Assembly (NCBI GenBank): GCA_028285305.1
Contig: JANQPV010000037.1
Coordinates: 30,838-94,837, forward strand
Direction of reading: 5' to 3'
Source: Alphaproteobacteria bacterium
GTDB taxonomy: Bacteria; Pseudomonadota; Alphaproteobacteria; SMXP01
Length of the DNA: 64,000 nt
A program made the position numbers and the translations under genes. A model generated the notes under the pieces. That model made no database searches. It was not told the origin of the DNA and saw only the letters and a list, made by a program, of their open reading frames with translations. Positions 23,966-34,029 of this stretch are shown in pieces (within the stretch, counting starts at the first letter, position 1; every line of letters starts with the position of its first letter).

Positions 23966-24969
23966 CGAATCGCTCCAACAACAACACTGGGACCGGGAAA
24001 GGCTCCAGCTATGGCGGCCCATTCCGTTCTAACGCCATATCTCAACTTTGCGGACCGGGACCTACTATTTGAGCCAATTTCCTCCGAACTCGGTGTTTTG
24101 GGTCTACGGAACGGCAGATAAAAAGAAGGCTGAACGCTTGGTTCCTGTCGGTCGGGCAAGTACCGCGAAGGTTGAGGCTTTTGGCCACTGCGTTGCGCAA
24201 AGAAAGTCTTTACCAATCGGTCTTCCAGCGAATGAAAGGCAACAACGATGAGCCGGCCAGCAGGTTTTAGCAATCGTTCGGCCGCCATCAGGCCTCGCCA
24301 CAGCTCTTCGAGTTCATTATTCACCAGAATACGAATCGCCTGAAACGTTTTGGTCGCCGGATGGATCTTACGGCGCGGATTCGGGGGAACGGCTGACGCC
24401 ACACATTCCGCCAACTGCGCAGTTGTCGCAATGGGAACCTTATCTCGCTCGACAGTGATCCTTTGAGCAATGCGCCGCGCCATCTTCTCTTCGCCATAAA
24501 CGCGGATCACATCTTCCAGCTCCCGAACACTGGCTTGATTAACAAACTGTTCAGCCGTGAAATCAGTTTCTCCCATGCGCATATCCAGGGGGCCATCCGA
24601 ATTGAACGAAAACCCCCTTTGCGGCTGGTCCAATTGCATGGATGAAACACCGAGATCCAAAGTCACACCGTCTACAGAAGGTTGATTGATTGATTCGAGA
24701 GTCTCTACCATTTCGCAGAATGTACGATTGTGCAAACATAATCGATCCGCGTACCGGTCCCGCCACTGATTGGCTACGAGTATGGCAGTTAAATCTCTGT
24801 CGAAGGCATGAACGCGGCAGTCGGATGCTTCGAGTATCGCACGCGTGTACCCTCCGCCGCCCAACGTTCCGTCAACATACGTTTCGCCGTCCTTGGGTTC
24901 TAAAAGGTCAAGAACCTCTTGAAGCATAACGGGTTGATGCCCGGACCGATCTCGTTCGTGAGTTACCAT
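23962..24969 (-). CDS. rsmH: 16S rRNA (cytosine1402-N4)-methyltransferase RsmH
   Basis: SAM-dependent enzyme that methylates N4 of C1402 in 16S rRNA; formerly MraW. The 335 residues begin with HQPVMLQEVLDLLEPKDGET, motif I is YVDGTLGGGGYTRAIL, and the family hallmarks GVTLDLGVSSMQLDQPQRGF and SFNSDGPLDMRM are intact, as is VAFHSLEDRLVKTFF. ATG at 24969, with AGGAG 9 nt upstream, overlaps the mraZ stop by 7 nt, so the two are coupled. Confidence 0.98.
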   Translation of the reverse strand: MVTHERDRSGHQPVMLQEVLDLLEPKDGETYVDGTLGGGGYTRAILEASDCRVHAFDRDLTAILVANQWRDRYADRLCLHNRTFCEMVETLESINQPSVDGVTLDLGVSSMQLDQPQRGFSFNSDGPLDMRMGETDFTAEQFVNQASVRELEDVIRVYGEEKMARRIAQRITVERDKVPIATTAQLAECVASAVPPNPRRKIHPATKTFQAIRILVNNELEELWRGLMAAERLLKPAGRLIVVAFHSLEDRLVKTFFAQRSGQKPQPSRYLPDRQEPSVQPSFYLPFRRPKTPSSEEIGSNSRSRSAKLRYGVRTEWAAIAGAFPGPSVVVGAIR

Positions 24970-25442
24970 TCGCGGTCACTCCTGTCAGGTGGCGGAGGGT
25001 TTTTGCGCGGCTTCAACAGACCTCGATTTTGCTTGGCCAACTCACGAGCCATCATGCGGTGTTCTTCATACTTGCCCGGATGCCACATTTGGAACTTTTC
25101 ACCCAGCCCGACAAATGCGACCTGATCTTCGATATCGGCATGATCAAAAAAGCTCTGTGCCGGTGAGATGCGCCCCTCCCGATCGATCGGCAGGCGGAAA
25201 CTGTCCGCGATTATGGAGATTTCAAACGCCCCGCGCACTTCATCATAGGGGTCACGGTCTTCGATGTAGGCCTTCATCTTTTCGAAATAGGCTTGGCCCG
25301 CGCCCTCAAGACACTCTCCGACAAAAGCGGGAAAACACACGACGGCACTTTCTTTCGCTTCGCTCAAGACATTGCGAAAGTCGACGGGAACGGAAACCCG
25401 TCCCTTCGCATCCACGTTTTTGATGTGTGTGCCCATGAACAT
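24963..25442 (-). CDS. mraZ: Transcriptional regulator MraZ
   Basis: Ring-forming AbrB-fold (SpoVT-like) DNA-binding protein that represses the dcw cluster in E. coli. The 159 residues contain two tandem MraZ motifs: VDAKGRVSVPVDFRN near the N-terminus and IDREGRISPAQSFFDHADI in the second half, followed by a basic tail (KQNRGLLKPRKNPPPPDRSD) longer than usual. ATG at 25442; a second ATG at 25436 is possible. First gene of the dcw run; a five-repeat operator lies 95-140 bp upstream. Confidence 0.96.
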   Translation of the reverse strand: MFMGTHIKNVDAKGRVSVPVDFRNVLSEAKESAVVCFPAFVGECLEGAGQAYFEKMKAYIEDRDPYDEVRGAFEISIIADSFRLPIDREGRISPAQSFFDHADIEDQVAFVGLGEKFQMWHPGKYEEHRMMARELAKQNRGLLKPRKNPPPPDRSDREW

Positions 25443-25536
25443 TCACGACCATCTCTAATGCGGCGCTCTCTATGTGAGCGTGCCGATAGATGTCTTTCAC
25501 CGTCCGCAATACGGACGAAGCCCTCTCACAACGAGT

Positions 25537-25581
25537 TGGGATAGCTTGGGATAGCATGGGCTCGTTTGGGAGTCAATGGGT
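25537..25581 (-). promoter_or_regulatory. Predicted MraZ operator: five TGGG repeats at 10-bp spacing
   Basis: TGGG occurs at 25537, 25547, 25557, 25567 and 25577, each followed by one base (A, A, C, A, T) and a 5-nt spacer, on the strand opposite mraZ. MraZ of E. coli is known to bind TGGGN direct repeats with 5-nt spacers upstream of its own gene. The match in element and spacing is exact, but here there are five copies. Confidence 0.85.
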
Positions 25582-25742
25582 CGACAGATTTTCTAATGAA
25601 TTTTCAAGGACTTACTTAAACTTCATTGACGAACTCTAAACGGGTCACGAAATGCATACATGTTCACCAAAAGTATCGGCTCTGTTCGACAATCATTCAG
25701 GCCTGTGGAAAACTCAAGCGGAGATTCACGCGCGTCAGTATG

Positions 25743-25769
25743 ATTTGGGTGCGCCGGATCTGCCCAAAT
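25743..25769 (-). terminator. Hairpin downstream of rnpB, possible terminator
   Basis: ATTTGGG (25743-25749) pairs perfectly with CCCAAAT (25763-25769) across a 13-nt loop, about 20-45 nt past the mature RNase P RNA 3' end. There is no T run after it on the minus strand, so it may be a processing or stabilising hairpin rather than a true terminator. Confidence 0.35.
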
Positions 25770-25787
25770 GGACCCTCATGTGAACGA

Positions 25788-26137
<350 letters not shown>

Positions 26138-26142
26138 AAGAG

Positions 26143-26171
26143 ATCATACGCCGTTTCAGTCCGGTGTACAA
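26143..26171 (-). promoter_or_regulatory. Candidate rnpB promoter overlapping the end of the amidase gene
   Basis: On the minus strand TATGAT (26148-26143, 5 of 6 consensus) ends 6 nt before the predicted RNase P RNA 5' end. A weak -35 match TTGTAC (26171-26166) sits 17 bp upstream, inside the last codons of the amidase gene. Spacing is ideal; the -35 box is poor. Confidence 0.5.
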
Positions 26172-26923
26172 TTGTCAGCCAGTCCAAGTAGGTCATCCAT
26201 AATCAGTTCGCAATGTTCCAAGTAAGGCGGCTGCGGATCAGGTTCTTCCCAATGCGTCTCCGGGTGCCAAAAATGTCTCAAGAGAGCAATGACATTGAAC
26301 GACAGCAGGGTGTCAAAGTCGTCGTTGTCACTCACTTCATAACCAAAACGCGCGAATTTACCTTTCAGCCTCCTGACGAAATCAGGATTGATTGGCCTCG
26401 AAAGGCTATCTTTGCGAGGCAGAGACGAGGAGATCACTGAAGGCCAAACCCCCACTCCATGAGACGCCAAATGCGCCCACGGGAATTTTTCTCCTGGATC
26501 TTGTTTGCGCGCCGGGGCAACGTCCGAATGACCGAGCACCCGTGCCGGCGCAATAGAATGCCGGCCCAAGATCGAAGTACAAAGCTCCAACACCGCGTCA
26601 ATTTGCGAAGCTGGAAAATCTCTGTACCCCCACTCATGACCGGGATTAACAATTTCGATGCCAATTGAGCGGGCGTTGATGTCAGTCTCACCGGCCCAGA
26701 ATGCCTTTCCCGCATGCCAAGCCCGCTGGTCCTCATCAACCAATTGATGAATGGAACCATCTTCTTCGACAAAGTAGTGGGCGCTGACTTTGGCCTCAGG
26801 ATCACGCAATCGCGCCAATGCCTCCTCCCCCGTTTTCATCCCCGTGTAGTGCAGGAGCAAAATGTCAATCGGAGTGTCGCCGCGCGTGTCGTGATTGGGA
26901 GAAGGAGACTGACGAACCTGCAT
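26156..26923 (-). CDS. ampD: AmpD-type N-acetylmuramoyl-L-alanine amidase
   Basis: Zinc amidase (amidase_2 family) that cleaves the MurNAc-L-Ala bond, typically of anhydro-muropeptides during wall recycling. Zinc ligands are visible as the His in ILLLHYTGM, the His in VLGHSDVAPARKQDPG and the Asp in the same segment; EIVNPGHEWGY and DERAWHAG-like DQRAWHAGKAFW are typical. A C-terminal peptidoglycan-binding-like domain (LKGKFARFGYEV, ALLRHFWHPE) makes it longer (255 residues) than E. coli AmpD (183), as in AmiD-type relatives. There is no signal peptide from the ATG at 26923 (AAAGG 10 nt upstream), suggesting a cytoplasmic enzyme; ATG at 26944 is an alternative. Confidence 0.88.
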   Translation of the reverse strand: MQVRQSPSPNHDTRGDTPIDILLLHYTGMKTGEEALARLRDPEAKVSAHYFVEEDGSIHQLVDEDQRAWHAGKAFWAGETDINARSIGIEIVNPGHEWGYRDFPASQIDAVLELCTSILGRHSIAPARVLGHSDVAPARKQDPGEKFPWAHLASHGVGVWPSVISSSLPRKDSLSRPINPDFVRRLKGKFARFGYEVSDNDDFDTLLSFNVIALLRHFWHPETHWEEPDPQPPYLEHCELIMDDLLGLADNCTPD

Positions 26924-26948
26924 AATCACACTGCCTTTCTGCATCGAG

Positions 26949-27818
26949 CTATTTTTCAGCAACCACATATTCGGGCTGACGCATGGTAACAATGGCAACC
27001 CCGACCAGCGTGATCAATCCCCCCACAAGCATACGCGCCGTCAAGACGTCGCCCAAAAACGCAACCCCCATGGCAACGGTGAAGATCGGCGTCAATAATG
27101 TCAGGGGAGAGACGATTGTCACCTCATAACGCTGTAGCAGGAAATACATACCCGCATGGGCGATCAGGCTTGAGCAAAAGGCCGCAAAGACGAGCGCTCC
27201 CCATACGGCCAGCGATGCCGATCTAATAGGTTCAACGGGATTGCCTTCGAAAAGCAGCGACATCCCAAGTAGAAAAGGCCAAGAAAACATGGCGATCCAG
27301 CTTTGCAGGTCATAGACGCCTACATCCTTCAGACGGCGCATGAAAATACTTGAGGTCGCTCCCACGAAAGCCCCCACGATTCCAAGCAGGAACCCATCCC
27401 AGTAGGACAGCACACGCGGATCAAAACTGATAACCATCACACCGACAAACGCGAGAAGAATGCCAAGCCAACGGCGCCATCGGACTTCTTCGTTCAAGAA
27501 GACGATGGACAATAAAGTAGCAAACGGCACACCAAGCTGTGACGCCAACGCCACGGCGGACACATCTTCAGCAATCCGCAGACCGGTAAAGAATATCCCA
27601 AATTGGATACCTCCAGCTGTCATTGCAATCGCGAAGATTGTCCACATCCGGCCTTTGTGGAACTTCAAGAACGGTAACAGCACAACCGCGACCAGCAGGA
27701 ATCGCAGGCCGGTAAACAAAAACGGCGGCATTTCGCTTACGCCGATTTTCGCGCTCACGAGCGTAAGAGCCCACACGAAATTGACCCCGATCATCAGAGC
27801 GAGGTGTTGTGGCGTCAT
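26949..27818 (-). CDS. EamA/DMT-family transporter
   Basis: Drug/metabolite transporter superfamily permease of 289 residues with ten predicted membrane spans arranged as two EamA repeats (about 5-135 and 148-283). Typical features are VWALTLVSAKIGVSEMPPF at the start, the end of repeat one (RWLGILLAFVGVMVIS) and MLVGGLITLVGVAIV in repeat two. Substrates of this family are metabolites such as amino acids or purines, and cannot be told from sequence. The gene is close (4-25 bp) upstream of the amidase, so the pair may be cotranscribed. Divergent from the GST-like gene. Confidence 0.88.
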   Translation of the reverse strand: MTPQHLALMIGVNFVWALTLVSAKIGVSEMPPFLFTGLRFLLVAVVLLPFLKFHKGRMWTIFAIAMTAGGIQFGIFFTGLRIAEDVSAVALASQLGVPFATLLSIVFLNEEVRWRRWLGILLAFVGVMVISFDPRVLSYWDGFLLGIVGAFVGATSSIFMRRLKDVGVYDLQSWIAMFSWPFLLGMSLLFEGNPVEPIRSASLAVWGALVFAAFCSSLIAHAGMYFLLQRYEVTIVSPLTLLTPIFTVAMGVAFLGDVLTARMLVGGLITLVGVAIVTMRQPEYVVAEK

Positions 27819-27954
27819 TGCTGTTCTCTTTTATTTTGATGAATGAATGCCGCACGGCGCCTGGTGTTTAACAGGAAAAGCTGCTATAGGCCCAGTTTCT
27901 ACTGATAAGAAAAAAAGACGTCGCGAAACTGTTGGGTGTGTGACTTGGGGTGCG

Positions 27955-28815
27955 ATGAAAAAACCAACGCTGTATTACCATCCGTCTTCATTTGAGTCTC
28001 AGATCGTCAAACTGGCTTTGGCCGAAAAAGGCGTTGCTTTCACACCGCGACCTTTGGATTTAGAGTCGAAGTCCGAGCATCTAAAACCATGGTATCTCGA
28101 GCTAAATCGGGAAGCGGAGGTGCCGACCCTTCAACATAAGGATATGACGCTCGGTGAGATGGTCACCATCTGTGTTTATATCAACAATAATTTTCCCGGT
28201 CCGATGCTCGTACCGATCCGAGGATCGGAACGCGAAGAAATGGAAGAATGGGTCAGGCTGTTCCAACAATTTCCGCATCAGGAATTTTCCATTGGAGTTC
28301 TGAGAGGTCCGGAAAAGCGAACGGAGCTCGGCAAACTCCGCCAGTGGATAAAGACCACTGAAAAGCTAGGCGACAAGCACGCTGAGTTGGACGTGAGATA
28401 CCAACACACTCAGTCCAAGTACGAAAAGTGGGCCTCCCTCGCGGAGGATGATCGATTCATCTCCAGAGCAAAAACCCGCATTGAAAAGAGCTTGGACTTG
28501 CTGGACAGAAGGCTGAAACAGTCCCGCTGGCTGGCTGGAAACGATTATTCGCTGGCCGACACACTATGGACGGTCTTGTTGGCGAGACTCCATTATCTGG
28601 GCTTGAGTTCTTTGTGGGCCAACGGAGCCCGTCCCAATGTCGACAGTTTTTACCAACGGGTTCGCGCGCGCAGCAGCTTTTCTAAAGCGCGTATTCAAAC
28701 CACACGTTCGCCGTTTAATAAGGTCCTGTTGTTCTTCAAATACAACTGGGAGAACTTGGTACTCGCAGGGATTGTCATGGGCACCGGAATGGGGCTCATG
28801 ATGAGCGCGCAATAA
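27955..28815 (+). CDS. GDAP1-like glutathione S-transferase with C-terminal membrane anchor
   Basis: A 286-residue protein with a thioredoxin-like GST N-domain (TLYYHPSSFESQIVKLALAE, then EVPTLQHKDMTLGEMVTICV) and a helical GST C-domain containing a long charged insertion at about 117-170. The segment from SLADTLWTVLLARLHYLGL through WANGARPNVDSFYQRV closely resembles human GDAP1 as I remember it (LADVSLAVTLHRLKFLGF, GNGKRPN). The last 20 residues (270-284, LVLAGIVMGTGMGLMM) form a hydrophobic tail, so it is probably tail-anchored like GDAP1. Start chosen at the ATG at 27955 (GGGG 5 nt upstream), where the GST fold begins. Catalytic function and substrate unknown. Confidence 0.8.
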   Translation: MKKPTLYYHPSSFESQIVKLALAEKGVAFTPRPLDLESKSEHLKPWYLELNREAEVPTLQHKDMTLGEMVTICVYINNNFPGPMLVPIRGSEREEMEEWVRLFQQFPHQEFSIGVLRGPEKRTELGKLRQWIKTTEKLGDKHAELDVRYQHTQSKYEKWASLAEDDRFISRAKTRIEKSLDLLDRRLKQSRWLAGNDYSLADTLWTVLLARLHYLGLSSLWANGARPNVDSFYQRVRARSSFSKARIQTTRSPFNKVLLFFKYNWENLVLAGIVMGTGMGLMMSAQ

Positions 28816-28847
28816 GCGCCATTCGATCTAGTACCGCGAAACAACTG

Positions 28848-29219
28848 TTACCGAACGTTCTCGGGTTCGACTTCAATGACTACACCGTCGTCGGAACCGC
28901 GCCGCGGATCGTCATCTGAATTGTCGAAGACCTGAGCCAGCGACAGCGCAATAATTATAAAGGGGCTCACGAAAAGAACGGCCGTCAACACTGCAACGGC
29001 CAGCGTCAATACGACAATAATCAAACTGAGAAAGAAGATTAGAGCCGCCAAGTGAAGCACGCTGGATAGATCGAAGCGCCGCTTCCGCCGAATGGACTCA
29101 TATCTCTGCCTGACCATATCTTCGACAGAGAACCGGACATGCGTCCGAGAAAAGCGAGGGTCTTCATGTTCTTGCATCGCGCTGTCCCAGTTTTTTCTGA
29201 CATATATATATGCGCTCAA
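28848..29219 (-). CDS. Hypothetical membrane protein
   Basis: A 123-residue protein I do not recognise. A basic, polar N-terminus of about 50 residues (RQRYESIRRKRRFD) precedes a hydrophobic stretch at about 54-94 that can form two tightly spaced membrane spans (LAALIFFLSLIIVVLTLAVA and VLFVSPFIIIALSLAQVF), then an acidic tail (DNSDDDPRRGSDD). Positive-inside reasoning places both ends in the cytoplasm. It lies 36 bp downstream of the TerB/DnaJ gene on the same strand and may be its partner, and is convergent with the GDAP1-like gene. Confidence 0.7.
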   Translation of the reverse strand: MSAYIYVRKNWDSAMQEHEDPRFSRTHVRFSVEDMVRQRYESIRRKRRFDLSSVLHLAALIFFLSLIIVVLTLAVAVLTAVLFVSPFIIIALSLAQVFDNSDDDPRRGSDDGVVIEVEPENVR

Positions 29220-29255
29220 ACGCCGAATGAAAGTGAACGATCCACAAGGTCCATT

Positions 29256-29987
29256 CTAAGAAAGTCCGCGCTCCGCCGCGATGCGGTCGTAAGCGCTATT
29301 GATTGCCGCCAATTTGTCATTGGCAAGTGAAACGAATTCCTCCGGGACGCCTCGCGCGATGAGCGCATCCGGGTGGTTATCGCGCACGAGACGGCGATAA
29401 ACGGACTTCAGATCTTCATCCGATATCTCCGGATCGACCCCCAAGATCAGATACGGATCTGAGTCATCTGGGCCCAAATTGCGTGACTTGATCCGCCCAA
29501 ATTCAAGCTCGGTGAAACCAAAGACATCTGCAACACGTTCCAGATATGTCAGTTCGTTGGGATGAACGACACCGTCTGCAAGCGCGATATGAAAGAGTCC
29601 ATCCAACAGATCCTCCAATACCGCGGGAGAATCCTTAAATAGATTTGCTATTTGCCGGGCATACGCCTCGTAGCCAGCCACATCTTGCATGGCCAACCGA
29701 AAGACGCGGCGCACATTCTCAACTTCATCACCGGGTACATCCACGATCTCACGGAAGGCTTTGATCTCGTCATTGGTCACGACACCATCGGCTTTGGCCA
29801 TTTTCGCACTCAGTGCAATAACGCCGACCGTGAATGTCAGTTGCCGCTTTGCTTCCTTGGCCTCTTCACTCTGGGGGTCAATCATGCGATCCGCCACATG
29901 ACCCGCAACACCGCCCAAGACAGCACCCAGGGGACCACCTAAGACGAGCCCGGCAGTGGCGCCGGCTAATTTTCCCCAAATGGACAT
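29256..29987 (-). CDS. DjlA-like protein: TerB domain plus C-terminal J domain
   Basis: Cochaperone-like protein of 243 residues. After a short glycine-zipper hydrophobic segment (AGATAGLVLGGPLGAVLGGVAG, about 7-28) comes a TerB-like helical domain (about 50-165, with KMAKADGVVTNDEIKAF and HIALADGVVHPNELTYLERV acidic repeats), and a J domain at the C-terminus (YLILGVDPEISDEDLKSVYR) with the HPD motif (DNHPDAL) needed to stimulate DnaK. The order matches DjlA of E. coli. ATG at 29987 chosen because an upstream in-frame start (30071) adds 28 unrelated residues; its ribosome site is weak. Confidence 0.88.
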   Translation of the reverse strand: MSIWGKLAGATAGLVLGGPLGAVLGGVAGHVADRMIDPQSEEAKEAKRQLTFTVGVIALSAKMAKADGVVTNDEIKAFREIVDVPGDEVENVRRVFRLAMQDVAGYEAYARQIANLFKDSPAVLEDLLDGLFHIALADGVVHPNELTYLERVADVFGFTELEFGRIKSRNLGPDDSDPYLILGVDPEISDEDLKSVYRRLVRDNHPDALIARGVPEEFVSLANDKLAAINSAYDRIAAERGLS

Positions 29988-30090
29988 AGTCAATATTTTG
30001 TTCGAGGATAGTGTTCCAAATACGGCCGAACAGAGAGTTCGTTGGCGGACCGCAAAGCAAGCCCAACCCATTCACAGGTAGTGCTACCCC

Positions 30091-33000
30091 ATGACCACAG
30101 ACAAAGTCAAAGACAGTGGCGATCCCAACTCAAAGCCAGGACGGTGGGAATTTTGGATCGATAGGGGCGGTACGTTCACGGATATCGTCGCGAAAACTCC
30201 CGACGCTGAACTTATCACGCACAAGCTGCTTTCGGACAACCCAGCCCAATACCGCGATGCTGCCGTGCAAGGCATTCGCGATGTCATGAAAATCGAAGGC
30301 GAAGGAGAAATCCCTCTCCAGGAGATTGGAGAAATCCGAATTGGCACAACAGTAGCGACCAATGCCTTGCTGGAGCGCAAGGGGACACCCACGCTTTTCT
30401 TGACCACAAAAGGATTTCGGGATGCCCTTGTGATCGGAAGCCAAAGCAGGCCGGACATTTTCGCACTTCGGATTGACAAACCGGATATGCTCTATGCTGA
30501 TGTCTTAGAGGCCCACGAGCGCATTGATCACAGGGGCAACGTCTTAGAACCGCTGGCTGAAGACAAACTCCGCGAGGACCTGTCCAGACATGTCAAGAGC
30601 GGTATCACAAGTATCGCAATCGCATTTATTCACGGTTACGAACATTCAGCTCATGAACAAATAGCGGCTCGCATCGCTGAGGAGGCCGGATTTGCTCAAA
30701 TCTCCGTTAGCCACGAAGTCAGCGCACTCATCAAATTTATTCCTCGTGCATCCACAACCGTCGTAGATGCTTACCTGTCTCCAATTCTAGGGACGTATGT
30801 CGACACCCTCGTGGGCGAACTATCCGCGGCGGCAAGAGACCGGCTGTCGTTCATGCAATCCAATGGAGGATTGACCGATGCAAATGGCTTTCGAGGGAAA
30901 AATGCAATTCTCTCCGGACCCGCTGGAGGCGTCGTCGGCATGGTCGAAACCGCTCATGCTGTAAACCGCGACAAAGTGATCGGTTTCGACATGGGCGGCA
31001 CATCAACCGATGTCTCCCATTTCGCCGGTACGTATGAGCGTGTCTTCGACACCCAAGTCGCAGGCACACGATTAAGCGCCCCGATGATGCATGTTGAGAC
31101 CATCGCAGCTGGCGGCGGCTCTTTACTTGAATACGATGGCATGCGCATGCGTGTCGGGCCCAAATCCGCAGGCGCTTTTCCTGGTCCCGCAGCCTATCGA
31201 AATGGAGGCCCGCTCACGGTCACGGATGCAAATATTATGGTTGGTAAGATCGTCCCGGCCACATTTCCGCATGTCTTTGGACCCTGTGCCGACCAGCCTC
31301 TTGACAAGGAAAAAGTTACGGAAAAATTCGAAAAGCTCGCCCAGACAATTGGAGGCGCGCCGGAAGCGATTGCAGACGGATTCATTCAAATCGCCGTACA
31401 AAACATGGCCGCCTCGATACGCAAGATATCTGTACAAAGAGGGTATGATGTTTCGAACTACGTGTTGAACTGCTTCGGAGGCGCAGGCGCACAACATGCC
31501 TGCTTGGTTGCAGATGCACTCGGCATGAAGGAAATTCTGATTCACCCGTTCGCCAGCTTGCTCTCGGCCTATGGAATCGGCCTTGCCGTACCCAGAACAA
31601 TGAGAGAAGCCTCAATCAATTTGCCGTTGAGCGATACGAACCTTGATCTGTCTCGGAACAAACTGGATACCCTTCAAAGGGCGGCGCTGAGTGAATTGAT
31701 CGAGCAAGGATTCGCGCCGAAAGAAATCGAAATCGATACGCTCTACCACCTCAGATATGAGGGCACCGACAACACGCTTAGTGTAAAAGGGAAATCTAAG
31801 GAGGCGTTACAAACTAATTTCGAGGAGCGGCACAGAGCTCTGTTTGGGTTTGCCGCCGACGATGTCCAAGTTGTGATTGATTCTGTATCATTGGAGGCTT
31901 CCGTTTCTTTGCAGCGAGAAGATGATCACGCTGCCAGGCATCATGCACCCGGGACGCCATCCCCCGCACCCACCCACACAGAGATGTTTACCGCGGGCGG
32001 TTGGCATACAGCGCCTCACATCACGCTCAGCGATGTCGGTGAGGGCGAACAAATTTCTGGCCCCGCAGTGCTGATTGATCCCCACACCACCATTGTTGTC
32101 GAGCCCGATTGGGTGGCAGCAAGAGATCCTTCGTCTCAGAGCGAAGGCCCCTTGTTTCTCCGCCGTGAAGAAAGTGAAAAAACGAGCTCACGCACCGATC
32201 GATTGGTTCATAGACAACACACAAGCAAACCGGATCCCGTCCTGCTCGAGATATTCAATAGCCTTTTCATGAGTGTCGCCGAACAAATGGGTTTCACCCT
32301 TCAAAACACGTCTGTGTCCGTAAACATAAAAGAGCGACTTGATTTTTCGTGTGCCCTATTCACGCCGGATGGGGCTTTGGTGGCAAATGCACCGCACATC
32401 CCTGTACACCTGGGCTCAATGGGCACCAGCGTTAAAGCTGTCTTGGATGAGTTTTCGAAAGAGATTTCTGCAGGCGACGTCTTTGTCCTGAACGATCCAT
32501 TTCAGGGAGGCACTCACCTGCCGGACGTAACGGTTGTCGCCCCAGTCTTTGACGAAGCCGGTGATCGGATCCTGTTTTTTGTAGCCGCCCGGGGCCATCA
32601 CGCCGAGATCGGAGGAATGACCCCTGGGTCCATGCCGGCCCTTTCGAAGCAGGCCGAGGAAGAAGGCGTATTACTCCCCCCCATGAAGCTGATCGAAGCC
32701 GGTGTATTTGGAGAACGGGCAATACGAGATCTCTTAAGCCAAGGCCCGTATCCATCCCGCCAGATCGATCTGAACATTGCCGATCTCAAGGCACAGTGCG
32801 CGGCGTGCGAAAAGGGTGCACAAGAACTGCGGTCCCTTGCTCGTCAGTATGGCTACGACACCGTGAGGTCTTACATGGGACATGTGCAAAAAAACGCGGA
32901 AGAAAGCGTCCGCCGCGTTATCAGCACCCTGAAGGACGGCACTTTTACACTCTGTATTGACGAACAGCGTACGATCAAAGTGGCACTTCACATCGACAGC

Positions 33001-33762
33001 GTTGATCGCAGTGCAGTCGTGGACTTTACCGGCACCAGTGCGCAGCTACCGAACAATTTCAATGCCCCCTCCTCCATTACCCGAGCCGCAGTTCTGTATG
33101 TCTTCAGGTGTCTCGTGTCGGATGATATTCCGCTCAATGATGGTTGTTTGATGCCAATCAAAATCATCTTACCTGAAGGCTGCTTTCTGAATCCCGTTCC
33201 ACCCGCCGCAGTCGTAGCTGGAAATGTGGAAACAAGCCAAAACGTTTGCGATGCTCTCTTCGGCGCATTGGGGATTCTAGCCTCGTCACAGAGCACCATG
33301 AACAATGTGTCGTTCGGCAATGCCGACCATCAGTACTACGAAACGGTCTGCGGAGGAGCCGGCGCCGGCTCAGGGTTTAACGGCGCCGACGCGGTACAAA
33401 CTCATATGACCAACTCCCGGCTCACCGATCCGGAAATTTTGGAGAGCCGTTTTCCGGTGAGAGTCCAAAAGTTTTCCGTTCGGCAAGACTCGGGCGGAAC
33501 GGGCAAGTGGTCGGGCGGATGTGGTGCAACGCGGCATCTGGTGTTTGATGAAGACGTAACTGTCTCGCTGCTGACGTCGAATCGCTTATCGCGCCCTTTC
33601 GGATTGGAAGGTGCAGGCTCCGGACGTTCGGGCCAAAACAAACTCATCAAAAGAAGCGGGATTGAGACGATTCTGAAATCGTGCGACACCATCGAAGCCG
33701 AAGCCGGGGATGCCATCGTCATCGAAACACCGGGCGGAGGCGGCTACGGAACTCCGCCCTAG
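30091..33762 (+). CDS. Fused 5-oxoprolinase / hydantoinase (HyuA-HyuB)
   Basis: ATP-dependent ring-opening amidohydrolase of the 5-oxoprolinase/N-methylhydantoinase family, probably hydrolysing 5-oxoproline to glutamate in glutathione or pyroglutamate turnover. The 1223 residues join a HyuA half (about 1-690: [20 protein letters not shown], the ATPase motif [26 protein letters not shown]) and a HyuB half (about 715-1220: [41 protein letters not shown] end). The fusion and length match 5-oxoprolinase (about 1200-1290). Hydantoinase or acetophenone carboxylase activity is possible, but those are usually split subunits. Divergent from the TerB/DnaJ gene. Confidence 0.88.
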   Translation: MTTDKVKDSGDPNSKPGRWEFWIDRGGTFTDIVAKTPDAELITHKLLSDNPAQYRDAAVQGIRDVMKIEGEGEIPLQEIGEIRIGTTVATNALLERKGTPTLFLTTKGFRDALVIGSQSRPDIFALRIDKPDMLYADVLEAHERIDHRGNVLEPLAEDKLREDLSRHVKSGITSIAIAFIHGYEHSAHEQIAARIAEEAGFAQISVSHEVSALIKFIPRASTTVVDAYLSPILGTYVDTLVGELSAAARDRLSFMQSNGGLTDANGFRGKNAILSGPAGGVVGMVETAHAVNRDKVIGFDMGGTSTDVSHFAGTYERVFDTQVAGTRLSAPMMHVETIAAGGGSLLEYDGMRMRVGPKSAGAFPGPAAYRNGGPLTVTDANIMVGKIVPATFPHVFGPCADQPLDKEKVTEKFEKLAQTIGGAPEAIADGFIQIAVQNMAASIRKISVQRGYDVSNYVLNCFGGAGAQHACLVADALGMKEILIHPFASLLSAYGIGLAVPRTMREASINLPLSDTNLDLSRNKLDTLQRAALSELIEQGFAPKEIEIDTLYHLRYEGTDNTLSVKGKSKEALQTNFEERHRALFGFAADDVQVVIDSVSLEASVSLQREDDHAARHHAPGTPSPAPTHTEMFTAGGWHTAPHITLSDVGEGEQISGPAVLIDPHTTIVVEPDWVAARDPSSQSEGPLFLRREESEKTSSRTDRLVHRQHTSKPDPVLLEIFNSLFMSVAEQMGFTLQNTSVSVNIKERLDFSCALFTPDGALVANAPHIPVHLGSMGTSVKAVLDEFSKEISAGDVFVLNDPFQGGTHLPDVTVVAPVFDEAGDRILFFVAARGHHAEIGGMTPGSMPALSKQAEEEGVLLPPMKLIEAGVFGERAIRDLLSQGPYPSRQIDLNIADLKAQCAACEKGAQELRSLARQYGYDTVRSYMGHVQKNAEESVRRVISTLKDGTFTLCIDEQRTIKVALHIDSVDRSAVVDFTGTSAQLPNNFNAPSSITRAAVLYVFRCLVSDDIPLNDGCLMPIKIILPEGCFLNPVPPAAVVAGNVETSQNVCDALFGALGILASSQSTMNNVSFGNADHQYYETVCGGAGAGSGFNGADAVQTHMTNSRLTDPEILESRFPVRVQKFSVRQDSGGTGKWSGGCGATRHLVFDEDVTVSLLTSNRLSRPFGLEGAGSGRSGQNKLIKRSGIETILKSCDTIEAEAGDAIVIETPGGGGYGTPP

Positions 33763-34029
33763 AAACTCGACCGCGACACATTTTGGAAGAATATCGCGCT
33801 TTAGTTGAGCCCCGTGACCCCTATTTCTACCTCTAGCTGCTGTGGAAATGCTGCACCGCGAAACAAAATTTACCAATTTTGAAGCCCAATCTTCTGCCAA
33901 TACATCCGCCAATTGCCTAAAACGTGTTGCACCGCTTGGCTATGTTGCATCGCAAAGGCTGAATTTACTTGGCGATCAGGGTTCCCCATGCGACCTTTTG
34001 GCAGGTCAAACGATTAGAGGAAGATCGCA

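Noticed and set aside
25537..25581. Short tandem repeat or CRISPR-like array
   Set aside because: Units of 10 bp with conserved TGGG only; this is the MraZ binding pattern and not an array.
30091..33762. Artificial fusion of separate hydantoinase subunit genes
   Set aside because: 5-Oxoprolinases naturally carry both halves in one chain of this length.
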